Assembly: GCA_020638955.1 (NCBI GenBank)
Contig: JACKHO010000003.1
Location: forward strand, 62,001 to 126,000
Origin: Planctomycetaceae bacterium
Lineage (GTDB): Bacteria; Planctomycetota; Planctomycetia; Planctomycetales; Planctomycetaceae
DNA: 64,000 nucleotides
Direction of reading: 5' to 3'
Positions 59,601 through 64,000 of this stretch are shown one piece after another. Positions within the stretch are counted from its first letter, which is position 1, and each line of letters starts with the position of its first letter. The notes beneath the pieces were generated by a model that was not told where the DNA came from, made no database searches, and saw only the letters and a program-made list of their open reading frames with translations. Both the position numbers and the translations under genes were made by a program.

Positions 59601-61760
59601 ATGAAACGTTCCGAACATTTGCAGCGTCTGCGAAAAATGCTTCAGCAGGTAACCCCGGAGAGCAGCCTGGAATCGATGAGCGGTGGGTCGAACCTGGAGT
59701 CCATGGGGTTGGACGAACAGGAACTCGATTTGGCCAAGTCGGGACTGGAGTCCCTCACAGCTTCAGGGACGCGCGACCTCGAAGACGACTCCCTCAGCGA
59801 AGACGAGCAGAATGTCTTGGAGGCGATCATCCTGCCGCGCGAGCGGCCTGTGGTGAACATTATCAACGACACGTTCGATGTCCCACCAGCGCCCTGGAAG
59901 CACTTCGGGAAAGGCCAACTGAAGAAGAACCTGGAAAGCGTCATCCCCTCGATTGGACGAGTCGAGGTGCCAGACCATCCTCAAATTCCGTACGCGGGGA
60001 CCGGCTTTGTGGTCGGTCCGAACCTGATGATGACCAACCGCCACGTGGCCGAGATCTTCGCTGTGGGGCTGGGATCAAAGAAACTGGCGTTCAAACCAGG
60101 TCAGACGGCTGGGGTCGATTTCAAACGGGAAATCGTGCCAACCAGCGGCGACACCGTCATCCTGACGGTCGAGAAGGTCATGATGATTCATCCCTTCTGG
60201 GATATGGCACTCCTGAAGGTGAGCGGTCTGGGAGATGGCCACCCCGCTCTGAACCTCTCCGTGAAAGCCCCTGAGGAATTGCTGGATGAAGAAATTGCCG
60301 TCGTCGGATACCCAGCACAGGACCCCCGCAACCAGGTGGAACTTCAGAACCGGATTTTCGGTGGGGTCTTCAATGTTAAGCGACTGCAACCCGGTCGGCT
60401 GAAAGAGCGTTCGACTCTCAACAGTTTCGGCCACAAAGTCAGCGCCCTCACGCATGATGCCTCCACCCTGGGCGGGAACTCTGGCTCGGCCGTCATTCAT
60501 GCGTCAACAGGGGAGGTCGTGGCGCTACACTTTGCCGGAATCTACCTGAAGGCGAACTACGCTGTCCCCGCGTTCGAGCTGGCACGCGACAGTAGGGTGG
60601 TTGACCTTGGAGTGAACTTCGGCACTCCAGCCCCCACATCGACGACGGAATGGAACAGCTTCTGGAATCAGGCTGATGGTGGCGAGGAGGCTCCAGTTCC
60701 AGCCCCCAAACCTCCGGTCAATCCGCCTGATAGTCCCACGTCGACACCGGCTCAATCCACGTCCTGGACCATCCCCGTTCAGATTACCGTCTCGCTGGGT
60801 GACATCAGTGGGGGAGCCGCACCTTCGGTTATTGCGAAGGTCCAGCAGGAGGAAGACCAACAGACTTCCCGGCTGGACGAAGGTCTGTTCGGAGGGAAGT
60901 CTGAGGAAACCATCCAGCAGGGTTACGCAAAGTTCAATGGTTCGGCATTGTCGACCAATGGGTTCCAGTGGATTAATGCGCTGAATTGTGTGGATGCCAG
61001 CAACCTGTCATATGACGACGACAACGCGGTCAAACGGCAGGCGAGAAAATGGCATCTTGAAACCTGCGACCCCGTACACAGGGACAGCACGCACTGCTTC
61101 GTCGCCTCGACCGCAGACACAATTCTCATCGCGTTTCGCGGGACGAAGCAATTGGCGAACTGGTTGACGAACCTGAACGTGCTGGGAACCACACTCCCAG
61201 GCAAGGGCCGGGTACACCGGGGATTCCTCATGGCGTTCCGGACTGTGAAAGACCGGATCGAAGACCTCGTCTCTTCACTGGGAACGACTGGTAAGAAGGT
61301 GGTGCTGACCGGCCACAGTCTGGGCGGAGCACTGGCGACCATTGCTGCCGCGGAGTGGAACGGGCAGCTTCCCATTTCATCTGTGTATACCTACGGTCAA
61401 CCAGCCGTGGGTGACGGCACCTTCCGGACCTTCATGAACTCCAGCTTCGCCGGCAAGTTCTTCAGGTTCGTGAACGATGACGACATTGTTCCCCGCGTAC
61501 CGCCCGGGTATGTCCATGTTGGCCAACTGTTCCACTTCGACGCTGGCAACAACGTCAGCCATGAAGCGGTGGGAGCAGCCGAGTCAGCGGCAGAGGAAAC
61601 TCCCATCATGACCGAAGCCCAATTCCGTAACTTGCAGGACATGCTCGCCGCTGAGCAAAGCGGCAACACACAAGAGAGTGTCGGCCTGGAAGGATTCTTC
61701 CCCAGCGTGTCCGATCACGGCATGGACAAATACATGGGTAAGATTCTGGCTAACCTTTAA
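59601..61760 (+). CDS. Trypsin-like protease fused to a class 3 lipase
   Basis: 719 residues from ATG 59601, which follows GGGAG by 6 bases; the frame stays open 37 codons before it. N-terminal 100 residues are acidic and helical. Trypsin fold at about 105-335 with intact triad: His148 (TNRHVA), Asp201 (WDMALLKV), Ser294 (GGNSGS). A Pro-rich linker (365-385) leads to a lipase class 3 domain at about 435-715 with Ser573 in GHSLGGA, Asp near 628 (NDDDIVP) and His706 (DHGMD). No signal peptide or membrane helix is visible, so it should be cytoplasmic. It is divergent from the FmdB-cyclase pair. Confidence 0.9.
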   Translation: MKRSEHLQRLRKMLQQVTPESSLESMSGGSNLESMGLDEQELDLAKSGLESLTASGTRDLEDDSLSEDEQNVLEAIILPRERPVVNIINDTFDVPPAPWKHFGKGQLKKNLESVIPSIGRVEVPDHPQIPYAGTGFVVGPNLMMTNRHVAEIFAVGLGSKKLAFKPGQTAGVDFKREIVPTSGDTVILTVEKVMMIHPFWDMALLKVSGLGDGHPALNLSVKAPEELLDEEIAVVGYPAQDPRNQVELQNRIFGGVFNVKRLQPGRLKERSTLNSFGHKVSALTHDASTLGGNSGSAVIHASTGEVVALHFAGIYLKANYAVPAFELARDSRVVDLGVNFGTPAPTSTTEWNSFWNQADGGEEAPVPAPKPPVNPPDSPTSTPAQSTSWTIPVQITVSLGDISGGAAPSVIAKVQQEEDQQTSRLDEGLFGGKSEETIQQGYAKFNGSALSTNGFQWINALNCVDASNLSYDDDNAVKRQARKWHLETCDPVHRDSTHCFVASTADTILIAFRGTKQLANWLTNLNVLGTTLPGKGRVHRGFLMAFRTVKDRIEDLVSSLGTTGKKVVLTGHSLGGALATIAAAEWNGQLPISSVYTYGQPAVGDGTFRTFMNSSFAGKFFRFVNDDDIVPRVPPGYVHVGQLFHFDAGNNVSHEAVGAAESAAEETPIMTEAQFRNLQDMLAAEQSGNTQESVGLEGFFPSVSDHGMDKYMGKILANL

Positions 61761-61789
61761 GGGAAGCCAGCTGGCAGCGGCGTCCCGAA

Positions 61790-61805
61790 TGTTTCACGTG
61801 AAACC
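61790..61805. promoter_or_regulatory. parS-type ParB binding site
   Basis: 15 of 16 bases match the bacterial parS consensus (TGTTTCACGTGAAACA); only the last base differs. The 14-bp core GTTTCACGTGAAAC is a perfect palindrome. It lies 30 bp after the trypsin-lipase stop, in non-coding DNA. ParB/Noc sites of this kind cluster near the replication origin in most bacteria. Confidence 0.75.
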
Positions 61806-61852
61806 GGCGGTCTCGGGAAGGCGAGGCTCCTACCGAGCCGTGGTTACCCTGA

Positions 61853-62044
61853 TCATGCACGAATAGTTCCGTCGTGATCTCCGTCGTTGAGTCGCTGACA
61901 AATCTGTTCGGCTTGTTCCCACGTCTTGCACGCGATGCGGACTTTTCGCTTGCCAGTGAGTTTGTTCATTACCAAAGGGGTCCCGGCCATGCTGCGGATG
62001 ATTTCGTAGGGCCCCGCATTCTCTGGAATAATGAATATGGTCAT
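61853..62044 (-). CDS. Small conserved hypothetical protein
   Basis: 63 residues: MTIFIIPENAGPYEIIRSMAGTPLVMNK, then a basic centre KRKVRIACKTWEQAEQICQRLNDGDHDG. A small beta-alpha protein is likely. It may be a real small gene because composition and reading frame are clean; an overlapping frame 62051-61830 looks random. Function unknown. Confidence 0.55.
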   Translation of the reverse strand: MTIFIIPENAGPYEIIRSMAGTPLVMNKLTGKRKVRIACKTWEQAEQICQRLNDGDHDGTIRA

Positions 62045-62132
62045 TGTTCACGCTCTCACACTCAATTGCAGTGGCGACCCGTAATTGACCATGCGGCTTA
62101 GCGGAAGCTTCGCCCTCACGTAAGGTGACGAC

Positions 62133-63029
<897 letters not shown>

Positions 63030-63124
63030 GTTGGGCAACTAGACCGAGTGGGACGTTCCTACTGATTACGTACAAGGTGGACGAAACGACAGGTGAATCT
63101 CAGGAAGCAGTCCATACGCAGGAA

Positions 63125-63146
63125 CACAGACAGGAATGTCTGTGCC
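63125..63146. repeat. Dispersed 22-bp hairpin repeat (copy 2)
   Basis: Arms CACAGACA and TGTCTGTG around GGAA, followed by CC. See copy 1 at 57262; the two copies differ by compensatory changes. Confidence 0.6.
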
Positions 63147-63197
63147 CCCCTTGTTGGACACTGTTTCCGAAAATGCATCATACGTGGGAAGGCCCCT

Positions 63198-63815
63198 TCA
63201 GGAAAACATGGTCTTCAACTTGGAGAGAAAGGCGTCAACCTGTGGCTCCGGCCCAGCTCCCAGATTGCAGTGCGTGCCGTCCTGCGTCCATTCGCACATC
63301 ATAGTTGTCGTGTTGCCTTCCAGGTTGATGGAGCGTTCGAGCGTGAAGTAACGGGCTGAGGCGGCTTTCATCGCTTCCGGGGTGAGGTCGGTTGTTTGCA
63401 ATATGATGGCCACGAAGTAGGCCTCGGGCGGAGCAACTGGTGCTGGCATTTCAACAACAGCGACGGGCATGCCGTCGATTCGTTTGCGGTGGACGGTCCA
63501 GTCTCCGAACTCCCCAATTGGCTCACCGTTCTGTTCACACCACGCGTTGACCTGCTTGGCGAGGTCATCAAGAAACTGCGACGCCTTCTCGTTTCCCAGG
63601 ATTGCGATGGTTGCTGCAGGTTCGGCCTCCGCATGTTGTCGCAGAGCCACATGCGCAAAGGCATAGTGCCAACTGCGACGCCCGAGCGCAATGGAATCGG
63701 ACTCTGAACCCAAGGCCCCGCCATTATTTGCTGCCCCGGCATGTGATGCTGGTCTGTATTTTGGAGGAACGGGATCAGGTGTCTCGTCGAACAGATTTCG
63801 CAACCAGCGGAACAT
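63198..63815 (-). CDS. Hypothetical protein
   Basis: 206 residues from ATG 63815 with AGGTGA upstream. A short polar N-terminus, then a domain with YAFAHVALRQHAEAEPAATIAILGNEKASQFLDDLAKQVNAWCEQNG and later HRKRIDGMPVAVVEMPAPVAPPEAYFVAIILQTTD. It could be a soluble alpha/beta protein. No known motif. It may be transcribed with the DUF58 gene. Confidence 0.65.
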   Translation of the reverse strand: MFRWLRNLFDETPDPVPPKYRPASHAGAANNGGALGSESDSIALGRRSWHYAFAHVALRQHAEAEPAATIAILGNEKASQFLDDLAKQVNAWCEQNGEPIGEFGDWTVHRKRIDGMPVAVVEMPAPVAPPEAYFVAIILQTTDLTPEAMKAASARYFTLERSINLEGNTTTMMCEWTQDGTHCNLGAGPEPQVDAFLSKLKTMFS

Positions 63816-63955
63816 ATGCAATCACCTGAGACCTGAAGTGCCTTATCGAATCGGGGCGGCTGTCTCGCCGTCCCGTTAGCTGAAGTCTACACTCTGTGGC
63901 GAATCCTCGACAGATGCCCGCCTTGCTGGCGTTCGTTGCTCACCCCAACTTGACC

Positions 63956-64000
63956 ATGCCTGAATTTCGTCTCCATTCCGAATTCGCACCCGCTGGTGAT
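63956..64000 (+). CDS. uvrB: Start of excinuclease ABC subunit B (partial)
   Basis: The window ends 15 codons after an ATG: MPEFRLHSEFAPAGD. This fits the N-terminus of UvrB (xFxLxSxFxPAGDQP), including the GD that begins the first helicase motif region. The rest lies outside the window. Confidence 0.65.
   Translation, partial: MPEFRLHSEFAPAGD

Overview
The window looks like a chromosomal segment from a planctomycete (order Planctomycetales or a close relative). This rests on gene content, not on any database search: a DUF1559 protein with a prepilin-type N-terminus, two sulfatases, a BBP7-like outer-membrane barrel, a DUF1570 protein, genes tied to tetrahydromethanopterin C1 metabolism, a zinc-free type B L31, a SecG with a long Pro/Ala/Glu tail, and several fusions with FHA, HTH, TPR or repeat domains. 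I see no rRNA, tRNA, CRISPR array, transposase or prophage. Coding density is high and most genes are housekeeping.

Layout. 0-10 kb: sulfatase, His-rich membrane-anchored protein, DUF1559 protein, aroF, then a minus-strand block with DUF447, an alpha/beta hydrolase, two type II secretion-like pseudopilins and a large catalytically dead DegP-like/hydrolase fusion. 9.3-10.05 kb is an unusual intergenic region with two candidate small RNAs or attenuated leaders, one with a sigma-54 promoter, next to a sigma-54 activator (FHA-GAF-AAA+-HTH). 12-26 kb: lipase, beta-CASP nuclease, App1 phosphatase, aspartokinase with two ACT pairs, purA, eda, an ECF sigma/anti-sigma pair, an H4MPT-linked protein, CPBP protease and a HEAT protein. 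26-37 kb: second sulfatase, DUF4432 epimerase, BRCT-MerR-TPR fusion, purEK, a membrane-anchored HTH protein with acidic repeats, an outer-membrane protein and an M50 protease. 37-45 kb: tpiA, secG, yicC, rpmE, prfA, an aminotransferase, a rhodanese and small membrane proteins. 45-50 kb: sufR-nuoB-sufC-sufB, a possible operon with a terminator and a REP-like element at its end. 50-57 kb: hemE, a sugar isomerase, a second sigma-54 activator with a GAFTNA loop, DUF1570, galU and purC. 57-64 kb: FHA-GAF-cyclase, FmdB, a trypsin-lipase fusion, a near-perfect parS site, DUF58 and the first 15 codons of uvrB.

How parts fit. The suf block links an Fe-S sensing repressor, an Fe-S subunit of complex I and Fe-S assembly genes, with an inverted repeat over the sufR promoter. 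Two sigma-54 activators and a sigma-54 promoter suggest active RpoN control. The pseudoprotease-GspG-GspH block looks like one envelope or secretion unit. The parS site at 61.8 kb suggests that the window may lie near the replication origin, which cannot be tested from the window alone.
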